The notes: a model not told the origin generated them from the sequence alone. A stretch of DNA of 64,000 nucleotides from Bacteroidales bacterium WCE2008 (GCA_900167925.1 FUZM01000005.1:87277-151276), one strand, 5' to 3'. Numbered from the stretch's first letter, positions 34,197-43,500 are shown. Numbers and translations are program-made.

Positions 34197-34991
34197 CTAA
34201 AGATTCTCTGCTTCCTCGACAGCCTTGAAGTAGCGGTAGCTGTTGACCTTGAGCTCGCCGACTGAGAGTTCATCGCAGACGATTGTTCCGGCAGGATGTC
34301 CCTGAAGTCCGGAAAGAGTGCAGTAGTGGCTCATAGGGCCCTCGACAGCATCCTTGATAGCGCGAGCTTTCTTATGGCCGAAGGCAAGGATTACGACCTC
34401 CTTGGCGCTGAGGACGGTAGCGACACCGACTGTCATGGCCTGAGCCGGAACCTTGTTGAAGTCATTGTCGAAGAAACGGGCATTGACAACTCTTGTATCG
34501 TAGGTAAGGGTGACGACGCGGGTACGGGACTGAAGAGAAGAGAAAGGCTCGTTGAAAGCGATATGGCCGTCTTCGCCTACTCCTCCGAGGAAGAGGTCGA
34601 AGCCGCCGGCCTCGACGATTGCTTTCTCATATGCCTCGCATTCTGCGACAGGATCTGCGGCATTACCGTTAAGAATATGGATATTCTCCGGTTTCTCGTC
34701 GATCTGGTCGAAAAGGTACTTGTGCATGAAAGAGTGGTAGCTCTCCGGATGGCTTTCCGGAAGACCAACATACTCATCCATGTTGAATGAGATGACATTC
34801 TTGAAAGAAACCTCTCCTGCCTTTACCATTCTGATAAGCTCTGCGTATGTCTCGATCGGAGTAGATCCGGTGCAGAGACCGATGACGAAAGGCTTGTCGG
34901 TCACCTTAGCTTTTGCGTTGATTTTTTCTGCGATATAATGCGCTGCCCAGAGGGAACCTTCCGCAGAATTGTTTCTGATTACGACTTTCAT
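34197..34991 (-). CDS. nagB: Glucosamine-6-phosphate deaminase
   Basis: A 264-residue NagB converting glucosamine 6-phosphate to fructose 6-phosphate and ammonia, linking amino-sugar use to glycolysis. Active-site segments are FNMDEYVGLP (general base Asp) and GVGEDGHIAFNEP (catalytic Asp, His and Glu). GLCTGSTP is the phosphate-binding loop. It has usual length. It has its own -7 element upstream and a terminator downstream, so it is a single-gene unit. No nagA is visible in the window. Confidence 0.96.
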   Translation of the reverse strand: MKVVIRNNSAEGSLWAAHYIAEKINAKAKVTDKPFVIGLCTGSTPIETYAELIRMVKAGEVSFKNVISFNMDEYVGLPESHPESYHSFMHKYLFDQIDEKPENIHILNGNAADPVAECEAYEKAIVEAGGFDLFLGGVGEDGHIAFNEPFSSLQSRTRVVTLTYDTRVVNARFFDNDFNKVPAQAMTVGVATVLSAKEVVILAFGHKKARAIKDAVEGPMSHYCTLSGLQGHPAGTIVCDELSVGELKVNSYRYFKAVEEAENL

Positions 34992-35014
34992 AATTGTAAT
35001 TGTAGTTTAGGTCA

Positions 35015-35022
35015 CAAAATTA
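35015..35022 (-). promoter_or_regulatory. -7 element of nagB
   Basis: Minus-strand TAATTTTG (plus CAAAATTA) matches TAnnTTTG and is 24 bases upstream of the nagB ATG. No good -33 box lies at 19-21 nt. Confidence 0.6.
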
Positions 35023-35086
35023 ATTTTTTTAGAAAAAAAATCCTATAAAAAAATACAATCAGTGACTTTCAAATTGCGAAAAAGGG

Positions 35087-36067
35087 CTATAGTACAGCGA
35101 CGCGCTGGATAGCGTTGTAAAGCTTGTCAAGGACAGACGAGAACGCATCCCCGTTGAAAGAGATGCTGACCGGACCCTTATCCGTCTCGACTGTTATGCG
35201 GGAAACACCCTTTGTCATAGCCTTAAGCTCATCAATCGAAGGATAGCAGAATACTCTGCCGGCCTGCACATCCTTCTCCTGCTGCATCTGGATAGTCTTA
35301 CCGCCTGTCGTGACGACAGTCACGGCAGCTCCCAGCGGAATGTTCTTTCCAGGGAGATACAGATTCAAGTCATAGCTCTCCTTGTTGGTCGAACCATAGT
35401 AAAGATATACAAGGCCGACGGAAAGCTGGCTGTTGATGCTTACAGTCTTTGACTCAACAAGAGTGTTGGAGCCCTGGGCATTTATAGCCTGGAGCTGGTC
35501 TCCGAGCTCGGTCTTAGGAGCCGTGGCTTTCGAGAGAGTCTCGAACTGGCGGGCGATAGCCTTGCCGAACTCATTTGCCTTATATGTGACTTTTATATGG
35601 CCATCCTCGGACCAGCGGCGGGTAGCGTCGATCGAAGTTACGCCTTTCTCCGCAATCTTACGGATATCGGCCTCGTCGTAATAATACTTGCCATAGTTCC
35701 AGAAGACGGTAGCGCCGGCATCATTCCTGAAGCCCTTAGGGGCTATCTGGTTGGCATCATCGAAAGAGTTCTTGACTACGACAGGGATACCGTCGGAGGT
35801 CATTATCGAAAGAGGTGCATTCTTAGGCATCTTCCATGCGGAAGAAGACTCGTAATACACATGCAGGATATATGTAGCTGCGCCACCCGGGATGGCAACC
35901 TTGTCGAGCTTTATCTCGACTGTGCTCGAGCCGGGTATACGGATCCTTTCGGTTCCGGTATAGACATAGCCGTTCTTTTTGTAATTATATCTGAGAAGAT
36001 CCTGCGCTGAAGCGACTGAAGAAAAAGCCACGAGGGCTGCGATAAATGTATAGATAAACTTTTTCAT
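35087..36067 (-). CDS. Secreted protein of unknown function with two related domains
   Basis: A 326-residue protein with signal peptide MKKFIYTFIAALVAFSSVAS (cleavage after ASA). Two halves appear related: residues ~65-190 (ILHVYYESSS, IMTSDGIPVVV, YYDEADIRKIAEKGVTSIDA, KAIARQFETL) and ~225-326 (LNLYLPG, VTTGGKTIQM, YPSIDELKAMTKGVSRITVE, SVLDKLYNAI). Each ends in a helix after a strand-rich core. I do not recognise the family. It lies 6 bp after the 149-residue membrane protein gene and is probably co-transcribed with it. Confidence 0.7.
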   Translation of the reverse strand: MKKFIYTFIAALVAFSSVASAQDLLRYNYKKNGYVYTGTERIRIPGSSTVEIKLDKVAIPGGAATYILHVYYESSSAWKMPKNAPLSIMTSDGIPVVVKNSFDDANQIAPKGFRNDAGATVFWNYGKYYYDEADIRKIAEKGVTSIDATRRWSEDGHIKVTYKANEFGKAIARQFETLSKATAPKTELGDQLQAINAQGSNTLVESKTVSINSQLSVGLVYLYYGSTNKESYDLNLYLPGKNIPLGAAVTVVTTGGKTIQMQQEKDVQAGRVFCYPSIDELKAMTKGVSRITVETDKGPVSISFNGDAFSSVLDKLYNAIQRVAVL

Positions 36068-36073
36068 AATTCT

Positions 36074-36523
36074 TTAAATAAGCCGGTCAATTATTTCACC
36101 GGATTCTTCTGTTCCAAATTTCCTGCCATAAGCGTTCAGGAAGTACAGAATTATGGCAATAGATATGGCAAGTCCGGAAATATTGAGCAGCGAAGGGCCC
36201 GGAATGAACATTTTTCCGACACAGTAGACCGCGGTAAGAATCAACAGCATTATAAGCACATCTCCGATATGGCCGAAGCGTTTTCCGCATCGGAATCTGA
36301 GATTGAACCCGCCATCAGCTTCGCTTACATTGACTACAAGATGTTTCGTAAAAAAGGTATCGGAATAATCCACCCAGAACTCGCCGTTACCGCCGTCTCC
36401 GACATGCCGTCCATCGGCGGAGAGGACGCGATGCAATCTGCCGCAGAACTCCTCAAAAGACTCACGGCTGGCGACAAACACCTCAGTGACAGGCTTCAAA
36501 GCAATTGTAGTCTCAAATTCCAT
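36074..36523 (-). CDS. Membrane protein of unknown function with two C-terminal helices
   Basis: A 149-residue protein. The first ~85 residues are soluble and mixed alpha/beta (VASRESFEEFCGRLHRVLSA, then WVDYSDTFFTKHLVVNV), and two membrane helices follow at about 87-105 and 112-130. There is no signal peptide. The family is not recognised. It heads a two-gene unit with the secreted repeat protein and is divergent from the dcu transporter gene. Confidence 0.65.
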   Translation of the reverse strand: MEFETTIALKPVTEVFVASRESFEEFCGRLHRVLSADGRHVGDGGNGEFWVDYSDTFFTKHLVVNVSEADGGFNLRFRCGKRFGHIGDVLIMLLILTAVYCVGKMFIPGPSLLNISGLAISIAIILYFLNAYGRKFGTEESGEIIDRLI

Positions 36524-36549
36524 ATCGACAATTTTTACTTTCCGAGGTA

Positions 36550-36557
36550 CAAATATA
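36550..36557 (-). promoter_or_regulatory. -7 element of the unknown two-gene unit
   Basis: Minus-strand TATATTTG (plus CAAATATA) lies 26 bases upstream of the ATG at 36523. No -33 TTTG is present at the standard distance. On the plus strand TATATTTA (36570-36577) may be a weak -7 box for the transporter gene. Confidence 0.45.
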
Positions 36558-36624
36558 CTTTAAAATTCCTATATTTACTCCTGACGAATAGAATAGAACA
36601 CATTTTTAATAGCATTAAACTACT

Positions 36625-38010
36625 ATGACATTCTCCATGATCATCCAGCTGCTGATCGTTCTGGCAGCTCTTTACGTAGGTTCCCGCTACGGCAGTCTCG
36701 CCCTGGGAGCAATCTCCGGAATAGGTCTTGCGATCCTTGTTTTCGGCTTCGGTCTGAAACCGGGCACGCCTCCGACAGACGTAATCTATATAATAATTGC
36801 AGCCGTAACCTGCGCCGGTACCCTGCAGGCCTCCGGTGGCATGGACTGGATGATCCAGATAGCTGAGAAGATGCTGAGGAAGCATCCCGACCACATCACC
36901 TTCCTCGCTCCGCTAGTCACTTTCTTCCTTACCGTCCTGGTCGGGACAGGTCATGTCGTATATACGATAATGCCGATAATCTGCGACATCGCCCTCAAGA
37001 AGAACATACGTCCGGAACGCCCGTGCGGAGTCGCTTCAATAGCATCCCAGGTCGGAATCACCTGCTCCCCTATCGCCGCAGCGGTAGTGTCGTTCGTCAC
37101 GATCTCCAACGCAAACGGCTATGGAGTGACGATTCCGCAGGTACTCATGGTCACGATACCGGCCTGCCTCATGGGCATCCTCTGCGCTGCCGCGGCTTCG
37201 TACAGAAGAGGAAAGGATCTCGACAAAGATCCCGAATTCCAGAAAAGAAAAGCCGACCCGGAGCAGTATAAGTTCATGTACGGAGAATCCGCAACGACTC
37301 TCGACAAGGTCATCACTCCTAAGGCCAAGGCTTCGGTCTTCATCTTCCTGTTCTCGCTTTTCTGCATAGTGTGCTTCGCCTTCCTGCAGATGTTCCATAC
37401 GGAAATGAACGGTGAGACGGTTACCCTTGCGAAAGCGCTCAACCTGCCTAAGATGAACATAATAATCCAGATTGTGATGCTGACCGCCGCAGCCTGCAAC
37501 ATAATGTTCTGCGCCGCAGCGCCGAAGAAGGCAGTCGCAGGAGCAGTATGGCAGTCTGGAATGGTCGCTGTAGTTGCTATCTACGGCATCGCATGGCTGG
37601 CTGACACATATTTCGCCAACTATCTGGCCGAGATGAAAGACATGCTGGGAAACGTCGTGGCTAGTTACCCATGGGCTATCGCCTTCGTGTTCTTTCTGGT
37701 CTCTGTGCTTATCAACTCTCAGGGAGCCGTCGTCGTGGCCATGCTGCCTCTGGCCTACTCTCTCGGAATAGCAGGGCCCGTGCTTCTGGGCGTACTACCG
37801 AGCGTATACGGATATTTCTTTATCCCGAACTACCCTTCGGATATCGCCACGGTCAACTTCGACCGTTCAGGCACGACCGTAATCGGAAAATATCTGCTGA
37901 ACCACAGCTTCATGATGCCGGGACTTATCTGTGTGACCGTATCCACCATCATCGGCTACCTTATCACCAACGTGATCTTCCCGGGCTATTTCGCCAGTTT
38001 CATAATGTAG
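36625..38010 (+). CDS. Anaerobic C4-dicarboxylate transporter (DcuA/DcuB family)
   Basis: A 461-residue polytopic inner-membrane protein with about 10-12 hydrophobic segments. Typical Dcu stretches include the ILQASGGMDWMIQIAEKMLR-like segment after AAVTCAGT, HVVYTIMPIICDIALKKNIRPERP, SIASQVGITCSPIAAAVVS and the C-terminal YPSDIATVNFDRSGTTVIGK. Members exchange fumarate, malate or aspartate for succinate in anaerobes respiring fumarate, consistent with Bacteroidales metabolism. Whether it is the DcuA or DcuB type cannot be told by eye. The gene converges on a LytTR response regulator with one base between the stops. Confidence 0.92.
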   Translation: MTFSMIIQLLIVLAALYVGSRYGSLALGAISGIGLAILVFGFGLKPGTPPTDVIYIIIAAVTCAGTLQASGGMDWMIQIAEKMLRKHPDHITFLAPLVTFFLTVLVGTGHVVYTIMPIICDIALKKNIRPERPCGVASIASQVGITCSPIAAAVVSFVTISNANGYGVTIPQVLMVTIPACLMGILCAAAASYRRGKDLDKDPEFQKRKADPEQYKFMYGESATTLDKVITPKAKASVFIFLFSLFCIVCFAFLQMFHTEMNGETVTLAKALNLPKMNIIIQIVMLTAAACNIMFCAAAPKKAVAGAVWQSGMVAVVAIYGIAWLADTYFANYLAEMKDMLGNVVASYPWAIAFVFFLVSVLINSQGAVVVAMLPLAYSLGIAGPVLLGVLPSVYGYFFIPNYPSDIATVNFDRSGTTVIGKYLLNHSFMMPGLICVTVSTIIGYLITNVIFPGYFASFIM

Positions 38011-38011
38011 C

Positions 38012-38737
38012 CTAACGGCCCATGAATTTGCTTTCGAGATAAGAATTGAAAGCGTCCTTATAGAGGTCTCCAATCGGAATCGAAACGTCAGGACTGACGA
38101 AAACCTTTCCTTTGGAGACTTCTCTTATCTTGGAGAGATTCAGTATATAAGACTTATGGATACGCATGAACCTGTCCGCAGGCAGACGATCCTCCAGTTT
38201 CTTCAGGCTAAGCAGCACGACTACCGGCTCTTCCTCGCCTTCGACAAAAATCTTAAGATATTCGCTCATTCCCTCGACATATACGATCTTGTCTATATTG
38301 ACCCTTACTATCTTGTAATCAGTCTTGAAGAAAAGCGAATTGTCCGCATCCGGCGAAGATACAGCCGCAGCATTTATTTCGTAATTGGCCTTGACTCTTT
38401 CTGCTGCCCTGCGGAAATCATCAAAGCTGAAAGGCTTCAGGAGATAATCCACGGCATCGACCTTATAGCCTTCAACGGCATACTCAGAATATGCGGTGGT
38501 GAAGACAACCATAGGCGCCGGAGTAAGCGACTTGACGAAATCCATACCCGACCGGTCAGGCATGTTTATATCGACAAACATGGCATCGACGCTTTCCTTG
38601 TCGAGGATAGCGGCGGCCTCGGCCGCACTCCTGCATGAGCCGACAAGGTCCAGATAAGGGATCTTCGAAATATAGGAAACAACCTGTTTGAGAGCCAGCG
38701 GCTCATCATCTATTGCCAGACAACGTATCATAGTCAT
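38012..38737 (-). CDS. LytTR family response regulator
   Basis: A 239-241-residue two-domain regulator. The receiver domain contains AIDDEP (acidic pocket), FVDINMPDRSG with the phospho-acceptor Asp56, the switch Thr in FTTAYS, and the conserved Lys in LLKPFSFDD. The C-terminal LytTR DNA-binding domain runs from about residue 140 (RVNIDKIVYVEGMSEYLKIF, then RIHKSYILNLSKI). Start may be 38737 or 38731 (MIRCLAIDDE). It overlaps the 3' end of the sensor kinase gene by about 30 bases, so the two are translated together. Confidence 0.92.
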   Translation of the reverse strand: MTMIRCLAIDDEPLALKQVVSYISKIPYLDLVGSCRSAAEAAAILDKESVDAMFVDINMPDRSGMDFVKSLTPAPMVVFTTAYSEYAVEGYKVDAVDYLLKPFSFDDFRRAAERVKANYEINAAAVSSPDADNSLFFKTDYKIVRVNIDKIVYVEGMSEYLKIFVEGEEEPVVVLLSLKKLEDRLPADRFMRIHKSYILNLSKIREVSKGKVFVSPDVSIPIGDLYKDAFNSYLESKFMGR

Positions 38738-39725
38738 TGGAAGGGATTATAACAAGGACCTCATAAATATCGGGAGTCTCGTCGACATGGAGAGTATATT
38801 TCTCACCGTAGATAAGCTCCAGACGCTGCCGTACATTTGCAAGCCCTATGCCTTTGATGCCGTCAGGGTTGTCATTGTTACGGCTGTTAATGCACTTGAA
38901 TATGATTTTTCCGTTTTCGACGGACATTCTTACATTGATGAAAGACTCCTTGGCATAGCTGACCCCATGCTTGAAAGCATTCTCGACAAAGGTCGCGAAC
39001 ATCAGAGGCGGCACTTCGGCCCCGGTATCCCCATCCGGGAGGGACAACTCCACGGCAATCGACTCCGAATAACGGATCTTCATAAGGGAAACATAATGCC
39101 GAAGAAACTCGACTTCCTTCGTCAGAGGGATGGTCGGCTTGTTCCCCTCGTAAAGAACATATCGCATGAGCCTTGAAAGCTCCACCAGGCTGAGCTTGGC
39201 CTGTTCCGGATCTATGTCGACCAGAGCATGGATATTGTTCAGCGTATTCATGAAGAAATGCGGGCTGATCTGGTAGCGCAGATATGCGATCTGATGCTCC
39301 AGGTTCTCCTTTTCGAGCATCCTCAGTCTCGTGGCATCCGAGGCTGCCTGGAAATAGACTTTCGAGCCCAGATTGGCGGCCAGAAGCAACACCGCGATCA
39401 CGATTTTCATGACGAACGGATCCGGGGCGTTAGGACTTTGAGGTATCGGAGGCAGAGGCGCACGGAGACGGGCCGCATAATGGACAAGAGCGAAGCCGCA
39501 GACCAGAATGAGACTGAGAAGAAGGTAGAGTGTCTTGTGCCCTTTCATGAAAAAGAGTCTCGATATGAAGAGATCATGGACCAGAAACAGTACCAGGTAG
39601 GATATGATCGACAGCAGGACCGGCCAGAAATCTGAAAGAAGCAATGGCGGGAGTACCAGTGCCAACATCCAGAGTATGATATAGATGACATACTCGGTTC
39701 TGTTTTCCTTATGAATCATTGGCAT
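38706..39725 (-). CDS. LytS/YehU-type sensor histidine kinase
   Basis: A ~339-residue membrane kinase. The N-terminal ~120 residues have four membrane helices with little extracytoplasmic sequence. A short linker follows, then the His_kinase (PF06580-type) phospho-acceptor region YQISPHFFMNTLNNIHALVD with the catalytic His. The ATPase part has VPPLMFATFVENAFKHGV (N box) and GIGLANVRQRLELIYG (G box). It pairs with the downstream LytTR regulator. ATG 39725 or 39719 is preferred over an in-frame TTG at 39737. The stimulus is unknown. Confidence 0.9.
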   Translation of the reverse strand: MPMIHKENRTEYVIYIILWMLALVLPPLLLSDFWPVLLSIISYLVLFLVHDLFISRLFFMKGHKTLYLLLSLILVCGFALVHYAARLRAPLPPIPQSPNAPDPFVMKIVIAVLLLAANLGSKVYFQAASDATRLRMLEKENLEHQIAYLRYQISPHFFMNTLNNIHALVDIDPEQAKLSLVELSRLMRYVLYEGNKPTIPLTKEVEFLRHYVSLMKIRYSESIAVELSLPDGDTGAEVPPLMFATFVENAFKHGVSYAKESFINVRMSVENGKIIFKCINSRNNDNPDGIKGIGLANVRQRLELIYGEKYTLHVDETPDIYEVLVIIPSNDYDTLSGNR

Positions 39726-39750
39726 TCCCTGCTCCAAATATCATTCCGTC

Positions 39751-39781
39751 TTTTATTTTTTTTAAAATTATCTTAACTTTG
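39751..39781 (+). promoter_or_regulatory. Promoter of the DUF4954 gene
   Basis: TTTT (39751-39754) and TAACTTTG (39774-39781) are 19 nt apart, with an exact -7 and a three-of-four -33 match. The ATG at 39806 follows 24 bases later. Confidence 0.7.
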
Positions 39782-39805
39782 GGGTGAACATAATTAAAGA
39801 TAACT

Positions 39806-41794
39806 ATGGAATACAGGTGTTTAAGCGCTGCCGAGACCGCAGCGCTGGAAAAAAACGGGTGCCGCTGCGAAGACTGGACCAAGGTCAGAGCGGCATGGGG
39901 GAAAGACTCCTATACCGACTATATCTCAGAAACGGAATTCTCCGGAGATATCAATCTCGGACGCTTTGACAAGACAATCACCCTCCCCGGAGGGCTGGAA
40001 AGGCACAGCCGGATCAGCAAAGCCTGCCTGCACAATGTCACCATCGGAGACAACTGCATCGTCAACAACATCGGCGAATATCTCGCCAACTACAGCATCG
40101 GAGACAACTGCATCATCGAAAACGTCGACCTCTTGACAGTGGACGGCAGATGCACCTTCGGCAACGGAGTCGAAGTATCGGTCCTCAACGAGACCGGCGG
40201 CCGGGAAGTCGCCATCTCCGACAAGCTCAGCGCCCACACGGCCTATGTTATGGCCATGTACAGGCACCGCTCGACCCTTCACGACCGGCTCGAAGAAATC
40301 ACCCGCAACTACGCCGAGAAACATGCCTCGGAGATCGGTACTATCGGCAACGACGTGACGATCCGCAACTGCGGCAGCATCATCGGAGTCCGCATCGGCG
40401 ACTGCGCCCGCCTGGAGGGAGTCCGCAAGCTCAGCAACGGCAGCATCAACAGCAACGCAAGCGATCCTGTCCATGTCGGCAGCGGAGTCATCGCTTCCGA
40501 TTTCATAATCTCGAGCGGGGCTCATGTAGAAGACAACGCAATGCTTGACCGCTGTTTCGTCGGCCAGGCCTGTCGTCTGGGCCATGGCTACTCCGCCTCC
40601 GATTCGCTGTTCTTCAGCAACTGTCAGGGCGAGAACGGAGAGGCCTGCGCAATCTTCGCCGGTCCTTTCACCGTCACTCACCACAAATCGACCCTGCTCA
40701 TCGCCGGAATGTTCTCGTTCATGAACGCAGGCTCCGGCTCGAACCAGAGCAACCATATGTACAAACTCGGTCCGATCCATCAGGGAACCCTCGAAAGAGG
40801 AGCCAAGACTACTTCGGACTCATATATACTCTGGCCGTCCAGAGTCGGGGCTTTCTCCCTCGTCATGGGCCGCCACGTCACCAACTCCGACACCAGTAAC
40901 CTTCCGTTCTCTTATCTCATAGAGAAGAACAACACAACCTTCCTTGTCCCGGGAGTCAACCTCAGGAGCGTGGGTACGATCCGCGACGCCCAGAAGTGGC
41001 CTAAGCGTGACGCCCGCAAGGACCCGTGCAAGCTGGATTTCATCAACTACAACCTGCTCAGCCCTTATACCATCCAGAAGATGTTCAAGGGCCTCAAGAC
41101 TTTGAGGAACCTGGTCTATGCATCCGGAGAGCTTACCGACGTCTATTCCTTCCACAGCACCAAGATCGCCAACAAGGCTCTTCGCAAGGGTATAGGTTTC
41201 TACGAGACCGGAATAAAGAAATTCCTCGGCAACTCCCTCATCAAGAGACTCGAGAACCTTCCGGCAGGGGCTTCGGATGCGGAAATCCAGGCAATGCTCA
41301 AGCCTGACACCGAGATTGGCCACGGCTACTGGGTGGACATCAGCGGCCTCATCGCCCCGAAATCCGAGATCGACAATCTTCTCGACAGGATAGAGAACAA
41401 TGAAATCAACACTCTCAAGGACATAAACGCCGAGTTCGGGAAAATCCATTCGAACTACTACACATACGAATGGACATGGGCCTACGACAAGATCCAGGAG
41501 TTCTTCGGCATAGACCCTGCCAAGATGACTGCAGAGCAGGCCACCATGATCGTGGAGCAGTGGAAAGAGTCAGTGATCGGCCTCGACCGCATGGTATATG
41601 AAGACGCAAAGAAGGAGTTCTCACTCGCTTCCATGACCGGCTTCGGAGTCGACGGACACAAGGAGGAGAAGGAACAGGACTTCGAGCAGGTGCGCGGAGA
41701 CTTCGAGAGCAACACCTTCGTCACCGCGGTCCTCGACCATATACAGAAAAAGACCGCCCTTGGGGACGATCTTATCTCTAGACTAAACAGATAA
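39806..41794 (+). CDS. DUF4954 family protein with left-handed beta-helix repeats
   Basis: A 662-residue cytoplasmic-looking protein (no signal peptide). Residues ~70-330 contain hexapeptide-type repeats typical of left-handed beta-helices (HNVTIGDNCIVNNIG, YSIGDNCIIENV, TIGNDVTIRNCGSIIGVRIG). The remainder is more helical. The overall match is to DUF4954, common in Bacteroidota. The repeats suggest nucleotidyl- or acyltransferase ancestry, but the activity is unknown. It has its own promoter and is convergent with the small outer-membrane-like gene. Confidence 0.8.
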   Translation: MEYRCLSAAETAALEKNGCRCEDWTKVRAAWGKDSYTDYISETEFSGDINLGRFDKTITLPGGLERHSRISKACLHNVTIGDNCIVNNIGEYLANYSIGDNCIIENVDLLTVDGRCTFGNGVEVSVLNETGGREVAISDKLSAHTAYVMAMYRHRSTLHDRLEEITRNYAEKHASEIGTIGNDVTIRNCGSIIGVRIGDCARLEGVRKLSNGSINSNASDPVHVGSGVIASDFIISSGAHVEDNAMLDRCFVGQACRLGHGYSASDSLFFSNCQGENGEACAIFAGPFTVTHHKSTLLIAGMFSFMNAGSGSNQSNHMYKLGPIHQGTLERGAKTTSDSYILWPSRVGAFSLVMGRHVTNSDTSNLPFSYLIEKNNTTFLVPGVNLRSVGTIRDAQKWPKRDARKDPCKLDFINYNLLSPYTIQKMFKGLKTLRNLVYASGELTDVYSFHSTKIANKALRKGIGFYETGIKKFLGNSLIKRLENLPAGASDAEIQAMLKPDTEIGHGYWVDISGLIAPKSEIDNLLDRIENNEINTLKDINAEFGKIHSNYYTYEWTWAYDKIQEFFGIDPAKMTAEQATMIVEQWKESVIGLDRMVYEDAKKEFSLASMTGFGVDGHKEEKEQDFEQVRGDFESNTFVTAVLDHIQKKTALGDDLISRLNR

Positions 41795-41797
41795 TTC

Positions 41798-42268
41798 TTA
41801 GAATCTGTACCTTACCGAGAAGCACGGAGACAGCATAAACGGTTCCGAGCAGAAGTTAAGGTATGGACGTACATCGACGGAAAGCTGGAGAGGGAACTTG
41901 AATGTATATTCCAGTCCTGCCTGACCTACTATTCCGAAACGTACTTTGGAGTTGTTATCATCGTTCAGGAAGGTACCGACAGTTCCGCCGGCTCCAAGAT
42001 AGAAACCCCATTCGCCTTCTTCAGTCCATTCCGGCTGGACAATCATCCAGTTGTGAAGGGCTGAGAGGTCGAATAATGCATTCGATTCAGAATAAAAAGC
42101 ACCCAAATCGAGTTCAACGAAGTTTTCCGCTTTAGCGTAGTGCTGATAGCTGATCTGGCAAAGTCCTCCATCGAGGATACCTCCGCGGAGACCGATAGCG
42201 CGAGGCTGAGCTGCTGCTACGGCAGTAAATCCGAGAAGGATAGCCAATACAATAATTGTCTTTTTCAT
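41798..42268 (-). CDS. Small exported protein, probable outer-membrane beta-barrel
   Basis: A 156-residue protein with signal peptide MKKTIIVLAILLGFTAVAAA. The mature part has alternating amphipathic strands (IGLRGGIL, CQISYQHY, GEWGFYLGAGGTVG, FGIVGQAGLEYTF) and ends in an aromatic residue (FSVRYRF), as do beta-barrels inserted by BAM. It lies 39 bases after rnfA in the same direction and may share its transcript. ATG 42274 is an alternative start. Confidence 0.65.
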   Translation of the reverse strand: MKKTIIVLAILLGFTAVAAAQPRAIGLRGGILDGGLCQISYQHYAKAENFVELDLGAFYSESNALFDLSALHNWMIVQPEWTEEGEWGFYLGAGGTVGTFLNDDNNSKVRFGIVGQAGLEYTFKFPLQLSVDVRPYLNFCSEPFMLSPCFSVRYRF

Positions 42269-42307
42269 TATCATTTAGTTTTAATACGAGGTATTGCTCC
42301 GCAAAAA

Positions 42308-42907
42308 CTATGCTATTCCGGAGAAGCCCATGAATGCCATCGCAAGGATGCCGACTGTCACCAGAGCGATAGGCACGCCCTTGAATGCCTTAGGCACGCT
42401 GTTAAGCGCAAGATGCTCTCTCAGACCAGAGAACAGGACCATTGCAAGGCCATATCCGAGGGATGTGGCGAAAGCATAGAGGACTGCCTCTCCGAGACCG
42501 AGCATATGCGACGGCTGGCCGAAGGTGAACTCCTTGGTCACCACGTTGATGGCTACGCCGAGCACGGCGCAGTTGGTGGTGATAAGCGGGAGGAAGATAC
42601 CGAGGGCCTGATAGAGGGACGGGCTCATCTTCTTGAGCACGATCTCCACCATCTGCACGAGAGCCGCGATCACGAGGATAAAGGCGATGGTCTGGAGGAA
42701 TTCCAGGCCGAAGGATACCAGCAGATACTTATTGATCAGGTAGGTAACCAGAGTTGCCAGGGTAATCACGAAACATACGGCGGCTGACATGCCGGTAGCT
42801 GTCGAGAGCTTGTTGGAAACTCCGAGGAACGGGCAGATTCCGAGGAACTGCGACAGTACTATATTGTTGACGAATATCGCCGAAACTATGATCAGTAAAA
42901 TTTCCAT
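42308..42907 (-). CDS. rnfA: Rnf complex subunit RnfA
   Basis: A 199-residue six-helix membrane subunit of the ferredoxin:NAD+ oxidoreductase complex. Characteristic segments are NNIVLSQFLGICPFLGVS near the N terminus and LPLITTNCAVLGVA. RnfA and RnfE form the inverted pair in the membrane thought to hold an iron-sulfur centre between their cysteines. It is last in the order B-C-D-G-E-A and starts 5 bases after rnfE. Confidence 0.95.
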   Translation of the reverse strand: MEILLIIVSAIFVNNIVLSQFLGICPFLGVSNKLSTATGMSAAVCFVITLATLVTYLINKYLLVSFGLEFLQTIAFILVIAALVQMVEIVLKKMSPSLYQALGIFLPLITTNCAVLGVAINVVTKEFTFGQPSHMLGLGEAVLYAFATSLGYGLAMVLFSGLREHLALNSVPKAFKGVPIALVTVGILAMAFMGFSGIA

Positions 42908-42912
42908 AACTC

Positions 42913-43500
42913 TTATTTCTTGGCTACATACTTATTGAACAGAACCATCAGATAGCCGAGGCAAAGGAAAGCGCCCGGAGCCATCACGAAAGCGAGCATT
43001 CCGTCGCCGGTGCCCGGAATCTTCCAGCCGAAGACCGAGAGGCCTCCGAGGATTTCGCGGACAGCGCCGAGTACGGTAAGAGAGCAGGTGAAACCCAGGC
43101 CGACGCCAAGGCCGTCAAGCGCGGAGTCAAACACTCCATTCTTGTTGGCGAATGCCTCTGCACGACCAAGGACGATACAGTTCACGACGATAAGCGGGAT
43201 GAACAGACCGAGAGTCGCATAGATGCCCGGCACGAAAGCCTGCATCAGGAACTGGAGCACTGTAACGAATGTAGCGATGACCACGATGTAGACCGGGATA
43301 TGTACCTTGTCAGGCACTACCGGAGCGATAGCGGAGATCGCCATATTTGAAAGGACAAGCACGAAAAGGGTGGCAAGTCCCATGCTGAGGCCATTTATGG
43401 CTGAAGTGGTAGTAGCCAGCGTAGGGCACATACCGAGCAGAAGGACGAAAGTAGGGTTGTCCTTTACAAGGCCTTTAGTTATAAGCTGTAACTTTGTCAT
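42913..43500 (-). CDS. rnfE: Rnf complex subunit RnfE
   Basis: A 195-residue membrane subunit homologous to RnfA. NPTFVLLLGMCPTLATTTSA and LFIPLIVVNCIVLGRAEAFA carry the conserved cysteines, and DGLGVGLGFTCSL follows. Its ATG overlaps the rnfG stop as TAATG on the minus strand, suggesting coupled translation. Confidence 0.95.
   Translation of the reverse strand: MTKLQLITKGLVKDNPTFVLLLGMCPTLATTTSAINGLSMGLATLFVLVLSNMAISAIAPVVPDKVHIPVYIVVIATFVTVLQFLMQAFVPGIYATLGLFIPLIVVNCIVLGRAEAFANKNGVFDSALDGLGVGLGFTCSLTVLGAVREILGGLSVFGWKIPGTGDGMLAFVMAPGAFLCLGYLMVLFNKYVAKK

Noticed and set aside
41785..41806. Dyad around the DUF4954 stop codon as a terminator
   Set aside because: Short AT-rich stem with a bulge and no T-tract on either strand.
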